Translations under genes and position numbers: made by a program | Assembly (NCBI RefSeq): GCF_002735925.1 | Contig: NZ_PEDL01000009.1 | Coordinates: 1-64,000, forward strand | DNA length: 64,000 bases | Source: Sporanaerobium hydrogeniformans | GTDB lineage: Bacteria; Bacillota; Clostridia; Lachnospirales; Cellulosilyticaceae | Direction of reading: 5' to 3' | Notes under the pieces: model-generated | What the model was told of the DNA's origin: nothing | Database searches by the model: none | What the model saw: the letters and a program-made list of their open reading frames with translations, nothing else | Shown: positions 1 through 9,020 of the stretch, piece by piece | Numbering within the stretch: the first letter of the stretch is position 1 | How the letters are laid out: each line of letters starts with the position of its first letter

Positions 1-9
1 ACAGTGCAG

Positions 10-202
10 AGCAAGAAAGAAGGCTTTTCGCAGGTTTCCTCCACAGACTTTCGCAAAGTCTTGGTGAAGGCCTGTAGGCTGCCTTTAGGGACGTTATCGC
101 AAGCGTTCTTCTTGCGATAGGTAGGACCGTTAGTCTACAGGACTGAACCTAGAGTTTGCCAAGGCGAGGACCCAGAAACCGGAGAAAAACCTTCTTTCTT
201 GC
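10..202 (+). ncRNA. Structured non-coding RNA candidate, family not assigned
   Basis: This stretch is much richer in G and C than its surroundings and has no plausible reading frame. A perfect 13-bp closing helix joins 10-22 to 190-202. Inside it are GGUUUC (34-39) with GAAACC (175-180), a 7-bp hairpin around AGACUUU/AAAGUCU (45-61), CCUGUAG (71-77) with CUACAGG (135-141), and a 9-bp hairpin UAUCGCAAG/CUUGCGAUA (95-119). This nested, multi-helix architecture is typical of a stable functional RNA. I do not recognise the family; it lacks the signature sequences of RNase P, tmRNA and SRP RNA. The plus strand is preferred only because no promoter is visible on the minus side, and the 5' end may lie before the window. 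Confidence 0.55.
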
Positions 203-312
203 GGCCGCGCCGACACTTCTTCTTTTTCTTGACTTTCAAATTCCTAAGAGCACCCCAACAAACTGAAATTTATAACTCTCATATCTCCATGCTAGTTCAA
301 GATTTGTCTACT

Positions 313-385
313 AAAAAATACTAAAGGAGCTAAATAGTGCATAACTAATCATCTGATTAACTATGCATTATCTAACTCCTTTTTT
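313..385. terminator. Bidirectional terminator downstream of cca
   Basis: AAAGGAG (323-329) pairs with CTCCTTT (376-382), with an inner AGTGCATA/TATGCAT stem. There is a T-run on the plus side (380-385) and an A-run at 313-318 that gives a U-tract on the minus strand. It can end cca from the right and any transcript from the left. Confidence 0.75.
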
Positions 386-398
386 GTATACTTATTTA

Positions 399-1760
399 TC
401 AATGCTTTAACTTCTCATAATACTTTAAGCTATATGCAAGTAATACCTCTTTCGTGTTTATCTCTGGCTTTTTCATTACTTCTAAAAGAACTTGGTCTAA
501 TATTTGTCCTAAAAGCGCTCCTTTAGGGATGCCTACTTCTATCAAATCTTGCCCTGTTATAGCTAACATCTTCTTGTTATAGCATTCATTCTTTGCAAGG
601 ATTTCTTCCTTTAATTTTCTCTGTTCCTCTATAGCCTTTAACTTTTTTGCAAGCTTCTCTGGGTTTTGTGCTCTTACATCTGCTGCTTGAACTTCTATGA
701 GCTGGTCGAATAGCTCTGACCCCATCACACTCATTACTTCTTTGATGCTAAACTTAGATATTTTTTTTGTAAGATGATAATCATGATACTCTATAAGTAA
801 GCTTACAGATTTAATGGTTTCATTATCTAGACGCAAATCCTTGAGCACCTTTTTTCCAATCTCTACAGATTTTTTAGAGTGGTCATAAAAGTGGTCTATT
901 CCTTTTTTATCTACTGTATGGGTATAAACCTTGCCTATATCATGTAAAAATAGGGTTAGCCTTAAAAGGACAGTTGGAGCTGTATACTCCATTGCTACAA
1001 GCGTATGTTCCGCTACATTGTAGATATGGTGTGGATGATTTTGTCTCATATGATATGCTTTTATAAAATCTGGACAGATAAATTTTAATAAATCAAGTTT
1101 ATACAACTCAGTGATATAGCTAGGACGTGGTGAAAGGCAAATCTTAAGAAATTCATCTCTTATTCTTTCCTTACTTATGTGAATCAAAAGCTCCTTACAA
1201 ACTTCTATCCCTTCAATCGTCTGAGCTTCTATTACAAAACCAAGCTGTGCCGCAAAGCGTACACCTCTTAAAATGCGAAGGGCATCTTCCTCAAAACGTT
1301 CCTTGGCATTTCGTACCGAACGAATACAGCCTTTCTTTATATCTGTAATCCCTCCATAAGGGTCTACGAAACCTCTTTCTGGATGATAAGCAATGGCATT
1401 CATCGTAAAATCTCTACGAGATAAATCCAGATTGATATCCTCTACAAAGTCCACATTTTCAGGACGTCTAAAGTCTTTATATTCTCCCTCTATGCGGTAA
1501 GTTGTTACCTCATAATGTTCTTTATTTAAGATAATCGTTACTGTCCCATGTTTAATACCTGTATCATAAGTACGATTAAAAATTTTCTTTATTTGTTCAG
1601 GTCTTGCAGAAGTTGTAATATCCCAATCATTTGGCTCTCTGTGCATCAACATATCTCTTACACATCCACCTACAATATAAGCCTCAAAACCTGCTGCCTC
1701 TATGGCCTCTATGATGGCTATTGCATCGCTGGGAATAAGTGCATTATATTTTTTATTCAT
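399..1760 (-). CDS. cca: CCA tRNA nucleotidyltransferase with HD domain
   Basis: This enzyme adds or repairs the 3' CCA end of tRNAs in the cytoplasm using CTP and ATP. The 453-residue protein has the class II nucleotidyltransferase core: VGGCVRD (30-36), then the metal-binding acidic pair in NDWDI (D45, D47), and the SRRDFTMNAIAY motif near 113. The RNA-binding helical region follows, and an HD phosphohydrolase-type domain has FLHDIGK near 272. Length and order match bacterial CCA-adding enzymes of the Bacillus/Clostridium type. It stands alone, reads toward the terminator at 313-385, and is divergent from the ABC transporter on its other side. A poly(A) polymerase role is possible in this superfamily, but Gram-positive members are normally CCA enzymes. 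Confidence 0.93.
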   Translation of the reverse strand: MNKKYNALIPSDAIAIIEAIEAAGFEAYIVGGCVRDMLMHREPNDWDITTSARPEQIKKIFNRTYDTGIKHGTVTIILNKEHYEVTTYRIEGEYKDFRRPENVDFVEDINLDLSRRDFTMNAIAYHPERGFVDPYGGITDIKKGCIRSVRNAKERFEEDALRILRGVRFAAQLGFVIEAQTIEGIEVCKELLIHISKERIRDEFLKICLSPRPSYITELYKLDLLKFICPDFIKAYHMRQNHPHHIYNVAEHTLVAMEYTAPTVLLRLTLFLHDIGKVYTHTVDKKGIDHFYDHSKKSVEIGKKVLKDLRLDNETIKSVSLLIEYHDYHLTKKISKFSIKEVMSVMGSELFDQLIEVQAADVRAQNPEKLAKKLKAIEEQRKLKEEILAKNECYNKKMLAITGQDLIEVGIPKGALLGQILDQVLLEVMKKPEINTKEVLLAYSLKYYEKLKH

Positions 1761-1855
1761 CCGTTTTCCTCTCCTCTATTTATTATAGCATACCCTATTT
1801 AAAGAAGAATTAAAATGAATTATTAACATTTTAGGTATAAGTTTTAAAAAGGTTA

Positions 1856-1884
1856 TTGACTTTATCGCTTTATCATACTAAACT
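1856..1884 (+). promoter_or_regulatory. Sigma-A promoter of the amino acid ABC transporter
   Basis: TTGACT (1856-1861), a 17-bp spacer and TAAACT (1879-1884) lie about 50 bp before the first gene of the transporter operon. No riboswitch-like leader is seen between promoter and gene. Confidence 0.6.
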
Positions 1885-1937
1885 AATACTGTGAAATTCA
1901 TATTTATGTAAAATTATAGATTGAAGGGGATTTTATT

Positions 1938-2834
1938 ATGAAAAAAAATCAATTTTTAAAAATTATGACTACACTTTGTTTAACAGGGGTATTTGCACTT
2001 GGTATGGTAGGTTGCGGTAGCAAAACTCCTGAAAATGCACCTGTTTCCAGTGAAACTCCTGCTGCTGAAAAAACTGAGGCCCCAGCTACTGACTTACAGA
2101 ATGTTACATCAAGTACACTTGATAGTACACTTGATAAGGATACTCTCATCATTGGTTTAGATGATACTTTTGCTCCTTTAGGCTTTAGAGATACAAACGG
2201 AGAGCTCACAGGCTTTGACGTAGAAGTAGCAAAAGCAATCGGTGAAAAGCTTGGTAAAGAAATAACTTTCCAACCTATTGACTGGTCTATGAAGGAAACT
2301 GAACTTAATGCAGGTAATATCGACCTTATCTGGAATGGCTATACTATTACAGAAGAAAGAAAAGAAAAAGTAAGCTTTTCTAAACCCTATCTAAAAAATA
2401 CACAAGCTATCGTTACTTTAGCTGATTCTACAATCGCTACTAAAGCTGATTTAGCAGGTAAAAAGGTAGGAGCACAAAATGAATCAAGTGCTATTGATGC
2501 AATGGAAGCTGAACCAGAGGTTTATGCAAGCTTTGAAAGTGGTGAAGCTTATACTTATGAAGATAACAACCAAGCACTTATGGACCTTGAAGCAGGTCGT
2601 ATTGATGCTGTTGTAGCTGATGAAATCCTTCTTCGCTACTATTTATCTTTAAAAGGCGCTGAAAAATACAACGTATTAACTGAAAATTTTGGTGATGAAG
2701 AATATGGTGTAGGTATGCGTAAAGATGACCAAAAAATGGTTGATGCTTTTAACAAGGCTTATGATGAATTAAAAGCTGAAGGTACACTTGCTGAAATTTC
2801 TACTAAATGGTTTGCAAGTGACATTACACAATAA
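1938..2834 (+). CDS. Polar amino acid ABC transporter, substrate-binding lipoprotein
   Basis: This is the extracytoplasmic binding protein of a three-gene amino acid importer. An N-terminal lipoprotein signal ends in the lipobox MVGC, so Cys26 would be lipidated and anchor the protein to the membrane. A Ser/Thr/Glu-rich linker (27-60) follows, then a SBP_bac_3 fold beginning at LIIGLDDTFAPLGFRDTNG. The 298-residue length fits the family. Gene order (binding protein, permease, ATPase) with short gaps indicates one operon from the promoter at 1856. The substrate cannot be told from sequence; cystine, glutamine and general polar amino acid transporters all share this architecture. Confidence 0.88.
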   Translation: MKKNQFLKIMTTLCLTGVFALGMVGCGSKTPENAPVSSETPAAEKTEAPATDLQNVTSSTLDSTLDKDTLIIGLDDTFAPLGFRDTNGELTGFDVEVAKAIGEKLGKEITFQPIDWSMKETELNAGNIDLIWNGYTITEERKEKVSFSKPYLKNTQAIVTLADSTIATKADLAGKKVGAQNESSAIDAMEAEPEVYASFESGEAYTYEDNNQALMDLEAGRIDAVVADEILLRYYLSLKGAEKYNVLTENFGDEEYGVGMRKDDQKMVDAFNKAYDELKAEGTLAEISTKWFASDITQ

Positions 2835-2857
2835 TTTTGAGATAAGGAGGATTCCCC

Positions 2858-3520
2858 TTGACAGCGCTTACAGATTTTATTAACTATATTATTGCTTTTA
2901 TTCCACAAGTTTTACAGGCTCTTGTTATTACCTTACAGGTTTTTGGAGGAACCCTCATTCTTTCCTTACCCCTAGGCATTGTAGTTGCCATGTGCAGACT
3001 ATCTAAATTTAAACCTTTAAGCGCTCTAATGAATAGCTATATACTCATTATGAGAGGTACTCCTCTTTTACTTCAAATTATCTTCTTCTACTTTGGTTTT
3101 GGAGCGATCAAAATTCCTATCCCAAGGATGCCTGCTGTGCTTCTTGCCTTTGTACTTAACTATGCGGCTTATTTTGCTGAAATATTTAGGGCTGGTATTA
3201 GCTCTATTGATAAAGGCCAATATGAGGGAGCTGAAGTGCTTGGTTTATCTAGTAAAGATACCTTCTTTCGCATTATCCTTCCTCAAGCCTTCAAGAGAGT
3301 TTTACCTCCTGTAGGAAATGAGATTATTACTTTAGTAAAAGATACGGCTCTCGTTAATATTGTCGGTTTTAATGACTTGATGAAGCTTGGTAAGGGTGCT
3401 TGTAATCGTGATGCTTCTTTGGTACCACTCATTGTCATTGGGGTTGTTTATTTGGTTATCGTCTGTGTATTAACCGCCATTATGAACCGTGTGGAGAAAA
3501 ACTATAACTACTATCAGTAA
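2858..3520 (+). CDS. Polar amino acid ABC transporter, permease
   Basis: This integral membrane subunit belongs to the HisM/GlnP family. The 220 residues hold about five hydrophobic segments. The EAA loop that docks on the ATPase is visible as GAEVLGLSSKDTFFRIILPQ near residues 128-147. The start is a TTG codon, chosen because AAGGAGG lies at the correct distance upstream and the product then begins directly before the first membrane helix. It lies 23 bp behind the binding protein and 12 bp before the ATPase. A single permease gene implies a homodimer in the membrane. Confidence 0.88.
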   Translation: MTALTDFINYIIAFIPQVLQALVITLQVFGGTLILSLPLGIVVAMCRLSKFKPLSALMNSYILIMRGTPLLLQIIFFYFGFGAIKIPIPRMPAVLLAFVLNYAAYFAEIFRAGISSIDKGQYEGAEVLGLSSKDTFFRIILPQAFKRVLPPVGNEIITLVKDTALVNIVGFNDLMKLGKGACNRDASLVPLIVIGVVYLVIVCVLTAIMNRVEKNYNYYQ

Positions 3521-3532
3521 GGAGACTAGACT

Positions 3533-4228
3533 ATGTTAAAAATTAGAAACCTATATAAAAGCTTTGGTAAGGTAGAGGTTTTAAAAGGAGTCGACTTAGA
3601 TGTAGTAGAAGGTGAAATCCTCGTTATTGTAGGTCCTTCTGGTGGTGGAAAGACCACCTTACTCCGTAGTATTAACTGTCTTGAACGTTGTGAAGCGGGT
3701 AGTATTGTCATTAATGGTAAGGAACTCTTCAAAGATGGACACTACGCTTCTAAAAAAGAACTAACTGCTATTCGTAAAGATATCGGTTTAGTTTTTCAAG
3801 GCTTTAACCTTTTCCCACATCGTACTGTATTAGAAAATATTATAGAAGCTCCTACTAGGGTTTTAGGGAAAACAAAAAAAGAGGCTACTGAATCTGCCTT
3901 AGAAATTTTAGGTTTTCTTGGTCTAACAGATAAAGCAAACAATTATCCTTTTGAGCTTTCTGGTGGTCAAAAACAACGTGCTGCTATCGGTAGGGCTCTC
4001 GCTATGGACCCTAAACTTATGTGCTTCGACGAACCTACTTCTGCCTTAGATCCTTCTCTTACAGATGATGTAGCCAATGTCATTAAGAGCCTAAGTACTC
4101 AAGGTATGGCAATGCTCATTATCACCCATGATATGGATTTTGCTAAAAAAGTAGCTGATCGCATTGTATCTATGAATAATGGCATTATCCTAGAACAACA
4201 TATTTATGAAGTCGCTGAAAACGACTAA
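3533..4228 (+). CDS. Polar amino acid ABC transporter, ATP-binding protein
   Basis: This is the cytoplasmic ATPase that powers the importer. The 231 residues show Walker A GPSGGGKT (about 35-42), Q-loop VFQGFNLF, signature LSGGQKQR, Walker B LMCFDEPTSALDP and the switch histidine in IITHD. The sequence is a full-length GlnQ/HisP-type domain with no C-terminal regulatory extension. It has its own AAGGAGA ribosome site. The operon ends at a hairpin (4241-4284). Confidence 0.9.
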   Translation: MLKIRNLYKSFGKVEVLKGVDLDVVEGEILVIVGPSGGGKTTLLRSINCLERCEAGSIVINGKELFKDGHYASKKELTAIRKDIGLVFQGFNLFPHRTVLENIIEAPTRVLGKTKKEATESALEILGFLGLTDKANNYPFELSGGQKQRAAIGRALAMDPKLMCFDEPTSALDPSLTDDVANVIKSLSTQGMAMLIITHDMDFAKKVADRIVSMNNGIILEQHIYEVAEND

Positions 4229-4240
4229 AAGATAAAATAA

Positions 4241-4284
4241 GGCTACTAGCCCAGCTAATCTAAATGATTAATGGGCTAGTAGCC
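4241..4284. terminator. Terminator hairpin between convergent genes
   Basis: A perfect 13-bp stem, GGCTACTAGCCCA with TGGGCTAGTAGCC, has an 18-nt loop. It sits between the ABC operon and the oppositely oriented sensor kinase and can serve both. The T-runs are weak on both sides. Confidence 0.6.
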
Positions 4285-4343
4285 TCTTGTAATTATTCCC
4301 TTTATAATACTTCTGTTTGAAAGCATAAACTGCTCTGAATTTA

Positions 4344-6605
4344 TTATTCTATATAAAGATCCGATAATTCAATTTTGATGGCAGACATATTATTACGAAT
4401 AAGGGGGTGATATTCTTTGATTTCTTGTTCTCGTACCCTTTGAATAGGCAATTGGACTGTTACGATAGTCCCCACACCCATAGTACTATTCATTTGAATA
4501 ACCCCTTCATGCTGTTCAACGAGAGATTTAACGAGGCTTAAGCCTAAACCACTTCCCTCCACTTGTGTATGTTGCTCTTTATTAATACGCATAAAACGAT
4601 TAAATATATAAGGTAACTTTTCTTTTGGAATACCTAATCCAGTATCTTCTATTGTAATAAGGATTTTTTCATCCTGTACTTTAATCGTTACAAAAATTTG
4701 TCCCTCTCTTTTATTATACTTAATAGCATTAGATAATAGGTTTAGCATAATACGTTCAAACTTTTCAATGTCAATACTCACAATTAACTCCTCTATCTCC
4801 GTATCAAAAGTAACCTCTATATGGTTGGCCTTTGCATATTCTACAGTAGAAAGAGTAAGCTCTTCTATAAGTTCAACAATATTGCAATTTTCTTTATAGA
4901 GCTTTAAATAACCAGTCTCTATTCGCGTGGTATCAATGATGTTATTTACCAGTCTTAAAAGTCTATATGAATTTTGACGCATTACTTTAATTGATTTATT
5001 AATAATGTTTCTAGATATCTGTTCTTCTTTGTATGTATCTAATAACTGAATACTACTTAATAAGATATTAATAGGTGTTTTAAGTTCATGTGATAAATCT
5101 GTAAAAATTTGTGTTTTTATTCTATCTTTTTCTTGACTTTCATAAAAAAGCTGCTTATAAGAAATATCATCTAACAAAAGGGTAATTGTTCGCTCATCAC
5201 CTTCTTTATCTGTCATAAACCAACAAACCTCTACTTCTTTTATTTGATTATCTAGGCTTTTTATTTTATTTTTTATAAGGCAAAAATCCTCCGAAATTTT
5301 TTGGAATTCTATTTTCTCTACAAACATGTTCATAAATTTAAAATAATCGATTTCTCGTGGATGTTCAACGCCTAAAACTGTCATGCCTTCCCTATTAATA
5401 AATTTTATTTGATACTCTTGCAATACTATAACTCCTACTGGCATAGCTTCTAATAGAATTCTATATTCATCCTTAGACATTTTTAATTTCTTATCTATGC
5501 TTTTTACTCTTACTACACTAATCACTAAAACATATCCAATAATGATGAATAAAAAAATACCTTCTATTATTAAGTAACCTAACATTCCTCTATCTAATTC
5601 ATAGTAAGCTATATCCTTGTTTAGGAGTTCTATATCTTTAGGTAAACTTGAAATATCAATACCATATTTCTTTGCTGCTGCAACATCAATTATCTTTTTT
5701 TCTTGTTGCTCTATTAATTGAAGATTTTTTAAAGTATTACTCTCTAACATAATCATGGCCTCAGTAGCCACTTTTATACCATCTTCATAGGAAGAGTAAA
5801 CAACACCTCCTACACTTCCTTCCCCTACATATATTTTATCTTGAACATAAATAGGACCTTTATAAATTTTCTTTACATACTCTATGTACTGGGAATATTT
5901 TATATTTTGATGATTACTCTTTTGATTAAACCCAGGGAGAAACATTGCTGTATTATTATTATTATAAAATCTATACTCCTCTATATCATCTAAGCATATG
6001 GGCTCTATATGAATACTGTATTGATGCGCATATCTATTAATTGTTTCCCTGAAACTTTCACTATCCATCCAATCTTTATAAATAATATAAAGCTTTTTAA
6101 GTCCTAAGTGATTTTTCTTTATAAATTCAATATTGTGAGCTATATTGCTAAGTTGCATCATACCTATATCTGCATCTTCTACATTTATTTCCGTATTTAT
6201 GGGCTTGACCACTCCTAAAACAGGAACTTGTGGGAAAATTTCTACACCCTCTTCTTTTATAAATTCAAGAGCAGGTCTATCAATAGTAATGATAAGGTCT
6301 AATTTTATTTCTTTATACTTCAGCTGTAAATAGTTTTTAATACCTTTATTAAGATCATCATCTTGCAGCTTACTTTCTGCTCCTCCTAACTCTTCTTTAA
6401 ATATGCTTACTTCTGATTTTTCATCAATGAACACATTTTCCATGCCTCGAATGATTTCATTATCTTCTAGCCATCCTCTTTCCCATGACTCTAAAATAAG
6501 TATTTTTTTTGCCTTTTTTACATCTTGCCCATAAAGTGTTCCTGCAACTAGTAATAGTATGCTACTTATAATCGCAACCTTTGCCATCTTCTTATACTTA
6601 CTCAT
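4344..6605 (-). CDS. Membrane sensor histidine kinase with periplasmic-binding-like sensor
   Basis: This is a sensor kinase of 753 residues. A signal/anchor helix (about 8-26) is followed by roughly 300 extracytoplasmic residues resembling the ABC sugar/peptide-binding fold (for example KKILILESWERGW and LDLIITIDRPALEF). Next come a membrane helix near 343-366, a PAS-like region (about 380-460), the HisKA domain with phospho-acceptor His in DLSHELKTP (about residue 505), and a full HATPase_c with N-box LLNLLSNAIKYN, G1 EDTGLGIP and G2 GSGLGLSLV. All catalytic motifs look intact. No response regulator lies beside it, so it is an orphan kinase. The neighbouring amino acid transporter is a possible functional partner, by position only. 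Confidence 0.88.
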   Translation of the reverse strand: MSKYKKMAKVAIISSILLLVAGTLYGQDVKKAKKILILESWERGWLEDNEIIRGMENVFIDEKSEVSIFKEELGGAESKLQDDDLNKGIKNYLQLKYKEIKLDLIITIDRPALEFIKEEGVEIFPQVPVLGVVKPINTEINVEDADIGMMQLSNIAHNIEFIKKNHLGLKKLYIIYKDWMDSESFRETINRYAHQYSIHIEPICLDDIEEYRFYNNNNTAMFLPGFNQKSNHQNIKYSQYIEYVKKIYKGPIYVQDKIYVGEGSVGGVVYSSYEDGIKVATEAMIMLESNTLKNLQLIEQQEKKIIDVAAAKKYGIDISSLPKDIELLNKDIAYYELDRGMLGYLIIEGIFLFIIIGYVLVISVVRVKSIDKKLKMSKDEYRILLEAMPVGVIVLQEYQIKFINREGMTVLGVEHPREIDYFKFMNMFVEKIEFQKISEDFCLIKNKIKSLDNQIKEVEVCWFMTDKEGDERTITLLLDDISYKQLFYESQEKDRIKTQIFTDLSHELKTPINILLSSIQLLDTYKEEQISRNIINKSIKVMRQNSYRLLRLVNNIIDTTRIETGYLKLYKENCNIVELIEELTLSTVEYAKANHIEVTFDTEIEELIVSIDIEKFERIMLNLLSNAIKYNKREGQIFVTIKVQDEKILITIEDTGLGIPKEKLPYIFNRFMRINKEQHTQVEGSGLGLSLVKSLVEQHEGVIQMNSTMGVGTIVTVQLPIQRVREQEIKEYHPLIRNNMSAIKIELSDLYIE

Positions 6606-6745
6606 TCATTATTCCCCAATCTTAATTATTCCCCAGTGCTATATTATTTACTCTCATTGTATTACTTAAATTTTACTTTTTCAATTATTTTTAATAAACC
6701 GACAAATATCTCCAAAAATATTTTATTTGAAGCTCTTAAATCTAT

Positions 6746-7204
6746 CTATTTAATGGAAGCTGGAGGCTCCGTTATTACCTTAAAACTTTTAGTTGCACCA
6801 TCTAATTTATATGTTACTTTGATCTCTTCCTCCTGCTCAGAGTCTATCTCAATAACTAATTCACCTTCCACCACCCGCTGTGGTTCTATTTTGTTAGTTT
6901 CTAAAAGAGTATTTTTAATGGGTGCAATGACTCTACTTCCTTGAATTATTTCTATTTCTAAATCCTTTTCAGTATCAATAGGCTGCGCACCTATATTAGT
7001 AAATTTCAGCTCTAAATCAACTTGTGATAGCGTGTTTTTATCTACTTGCAGATTAGTACCATAGCTAATAACTTCTATCTTTATCGCCTTATTAAAAGGA
7101 TTACCTATTTTAAGCTGATAAATATTCTCATCTGTTTTATTGCACCCCATTATTCCCAAAGTAATACCTACTATAAGAAAGAAAACAATTCTTCTTTTTA
7201 ACAT
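6746..7204 (-). CDS. Small putative lipoprotein of unknown function
   Basis: I do not recognise a named family. The 152-residue protein starts with a lipoprotein signal whose lipobox is GIMGC (Cys21). The rest is rich in alternating hydrophobic and charged residues suggesting a beta-sandwich, as in secreted immunoglobulin-like domains that modulate cell-surface proteins. It lies 141 bp upstream of the sensor kinase on the same strand, so the two may be co-transcribed, and the lipoprotein could be an accessory to the kinase. That last point is inference from order only. Confidence 0.6.
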   Translation of the reverse strand: MLKRRIVFFLIVGITLGIMGCNKTDENIYQLKIGNPFNKAIKIEVISYGTNLQVDKNTLSQVDLELKFTNIGAQPIDTEKDLEIEIIQGSRVIAPIKNTLLETNKIEPQRVVEGELVIEIDSEQEEEIKVTYKLDGATKSFKVITEPPASIK

Positions 7205-7334
7205 ATTTTCTACGCCTTTCTTTACCTGTTTCTTAAAACATTTGTTTTATGATTCACTCTTATTATTTGATTTTATTACATTCTCATACCACTTAAAAAT
7301 ATTACTTGTAAATTAAGAATTTTTATATGATAAA

Positions 7335-7377
7335 AAGGCACCTTTTAACGGTTTTAAACGCCGTCTCAAGGTGCCTT
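7335..7377 (-). terminator. Terminator of metY
   Basis: AAGGCACCTT (7335-7344) pairs with AAGGTGCCTT (7368-7377), with an inner AACGG/CCGT stem. On the minus strand the hairpin is followed by CCTTTTTATC. It lies 70 bp after the metY stop codon. Confidence 0.75.
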
Positions 7378-7447
7378 GTTCTCTTTCTATTCTATTTTTA
7401 TTTCAGTAATGTAGTATTCTAAGTAAAGCTCTTATCCTATCCATTTC

Positions 7448-8725
7448 TTAGATTTGAGAGAGTGCTTGCTCGATATCTGCAAGAATATCTTCAACATCTT
7501 CAATACCAATTGATAAACGAATCATTTCTTTGCTAACTCCTGCCGCAACTAATTCTTCTTCTGTAAGTTGTGAGTGAGTTGTACTAGCTGGGTGGATTGC
7601 TAGAGATTTAGCATCGGCAACATTGGCAAGAAGTGAAAAAAGTTCAAGCTTTTCTGTAAATTTCCTTGCCGCCTCTTCACCAGCTTTTACCCCAAAGGTA
7701 AAGATAGAGCCTGCACCTTTTGGTAAATACTTTTGTGCTAAATCATAGTATTTATCCCCTTTAAGGGATGGATAGCTTACCCATGCTACTTTGGGATGAT
7801 TGGATAAATACTCAGCTACTTTTTTAGCATTTTCTACGTGTCTTTCTACACGAAGCGATAGGGTTTCAAGTCCTTGTAAAAATAAGAAGGCATTAAATGG
7901 ACTAAGCGTTGCTCCTGTGTCACGAAGTAAGTTTACACGTGCTCTTAAAATAAAAGCTAACTCACCAAAGGCTTCTGCTGGTACAAGTCCATGATAGCTT
8001 GGATCTGGAGCTGTAAAATCTGGAAATCTCCCGCTTGCTGCCCAATCAAAGTTCCCCCCATCTACGATAATACCACCGATGCTTGTGCCGTGGCCACCAA
8101 TAAATTTAGTTGCAGAATGTACAACAATATCTGCACCAAACTCAATAGGTCTTACAAGATAAGGTGTACCAAAGGTATTGTCTACAATAAGTGGCAATTT
8201 ATAGTGATGTGCTAAAGTGGCAATGGCTTCGATATCTGCTACATTGGTGCGTGGGTTACCAATCGTTTCTATATATAAGGCTTTTGTTTTATCATTAATC
8301 TTACCTTCAAAGTCTTCTATGCTATCAGGATTTGCAAAATGAGTAGTAATACCATATTTGGTCAAAGTATGGGCAAAAAGATTGTGTGTACCACCGTATA
8401 AGGTATTCGCTGCTACAATTTCATCTCCTGCACCTGCAATATTGATAATTGCATAAGTAATGGCTGCAGAACCAGATGCTACAGCAAGAGCTGCTTTACC
8501 ACCTTCAAGAAGAGCTATACGCTTTTCAAAAACATCTGTCGTTGGATTCATAATACGCGTATAAATATTACCTGGTGTCTTAAGCCCAAAAAGATCTGCA
8601 CCATGCTGAGCATCATCAAATACATAAGATGTCGTTTGATAAATAGGTACTGCCCTTGATTTAGTAGTAGGATCTACTTCTTGACCGCCGTGAACTTGTA
8701 GTGTATTAAATTTGTAATCTGCCAT
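7448..8725 (-). CDS. metY: O-acetylhomoserine sulfhydrylase
   Basis: MetY is a PLP enzyme that joins O-acetylhomoserine with sulfide to give homocysteine, or with methanethiol to give methionine directly. The protein has the Cys/Met-metabolism PLP fold; the Schiff-base lysine is in [10 protein letters not shown]. Its length of about 425 residues and the insertion-rich middle separate MetY from the shorter cystathionine gamma-synthase family. The start is taken at the ATG for MADYKF. An in-frame ATG 18 bp upstream overlaps the AGGAGG ribosome site and is rejected. Expression is governed by the SAM-I riboswitch at 8793-8934. Position beside a nitrogenase-like cluster suggests a role in capturing methanethiol. 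Confidence 0.93.
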   Translation of the reverse strand: MADYKFNTLQVHGGQEVDPTTKSRAVPIYQTTSYVFDDAQHGADLFGLKTPGNIYTRIMNPTTDVFEKRIALLEGGKAALAVASGSAAITYAIINIAGAGDEIVAANTLYGGTHNLFAHTLTKYGITTHFANPDSIEDFEGKINDKTKALYIETIGNPRTNVADIEAIATLAHHYKLPLIVDNTFGTPYLVRPIEFGADIVVHSATKFIGGHGTSIGGIIVDGGNFDWAASGRFPDFTAPDPSYHGLVPAEAFGELAFILRARVNLLRDTGATLSPFNAFLFLQGLETLSLRVERHVENAKKVAEYLSNHPKVAWVSYPSLKGDKYYDLAQKYLPKGAGSIFTFGVKAGEEAARKFTEKLELFSLLANVADAKSLAIHPASTTHSQLTEEELVAAGVSKEMIRLSIGIEDVEDILADIEQALSQI

Positions 8726-8792
8726 TTTAAAATTCCTCCTCATTAATGTGATTATTTTTATAAATCCACCCTATCCATTCTCTCTTTAGATA

Positions 8793-8934
8793 ACAAAAAC
8801 CCTCTTCCTAAGAAGAGGGTGCTCTATTTACAAGCAAACCTTATCTCTCAGGATTTCCTGCTGGAATTAGCACCTTGCATTTACTGCTGGTTGCTGGGTT
8901 TCATGGGGCCAGTCCCTCCACCTCTCTGGATAAG
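8793..8934 (-). promoter_or_regulatory. SAM-I riboswitch (S-box) upstream of metY
   Basis: Read on the minus strand, the aptamer starts CUUAUCCAGAGAGG at 8934. It contains the GGGACUGGCCC and AAACCCAGCAACC core elements and GGUGCUAAUUCC, and closes with GAUAAG near 8840. A terminator hairpin (8799-8820, CCCTCTTC loop GAAGAGGG) with a U-tract follows. High SAM should stabilise the aptamer and terminate transcription of metY. Confidence 0.95.
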
Positions 8935-8954
8935 TTTTTCGATTTATTTAATTC

Positions 8955-8983
8955 ATTGTATTCCTATAACTTTACTATGTCAA
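8955..8983 (-). promoter_or_regulatory. Sigma-A promoter of the metY leader
   Basis: On the minus strand TTGACA (8978-8983), a 17-bp spacer and TACAAT (8955-8960) precede the SAM-I aptamer by about 20 bp. It has the same -35, -10 and spacing as the promoter before the metN leader. Confidence 0.75.
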
Positions 8984-9020
8984 TACTTTTTAGAAAAAAA
9001 TAAATATTTTTATAGGTATA

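Noticed and set aside
6606-6640. Two copies of ATTATTCCCCA upstream of the sensor kinase
   Set aside because: Two short direct copies are within chance for AT-rich DNA, and no promoter fits their position.
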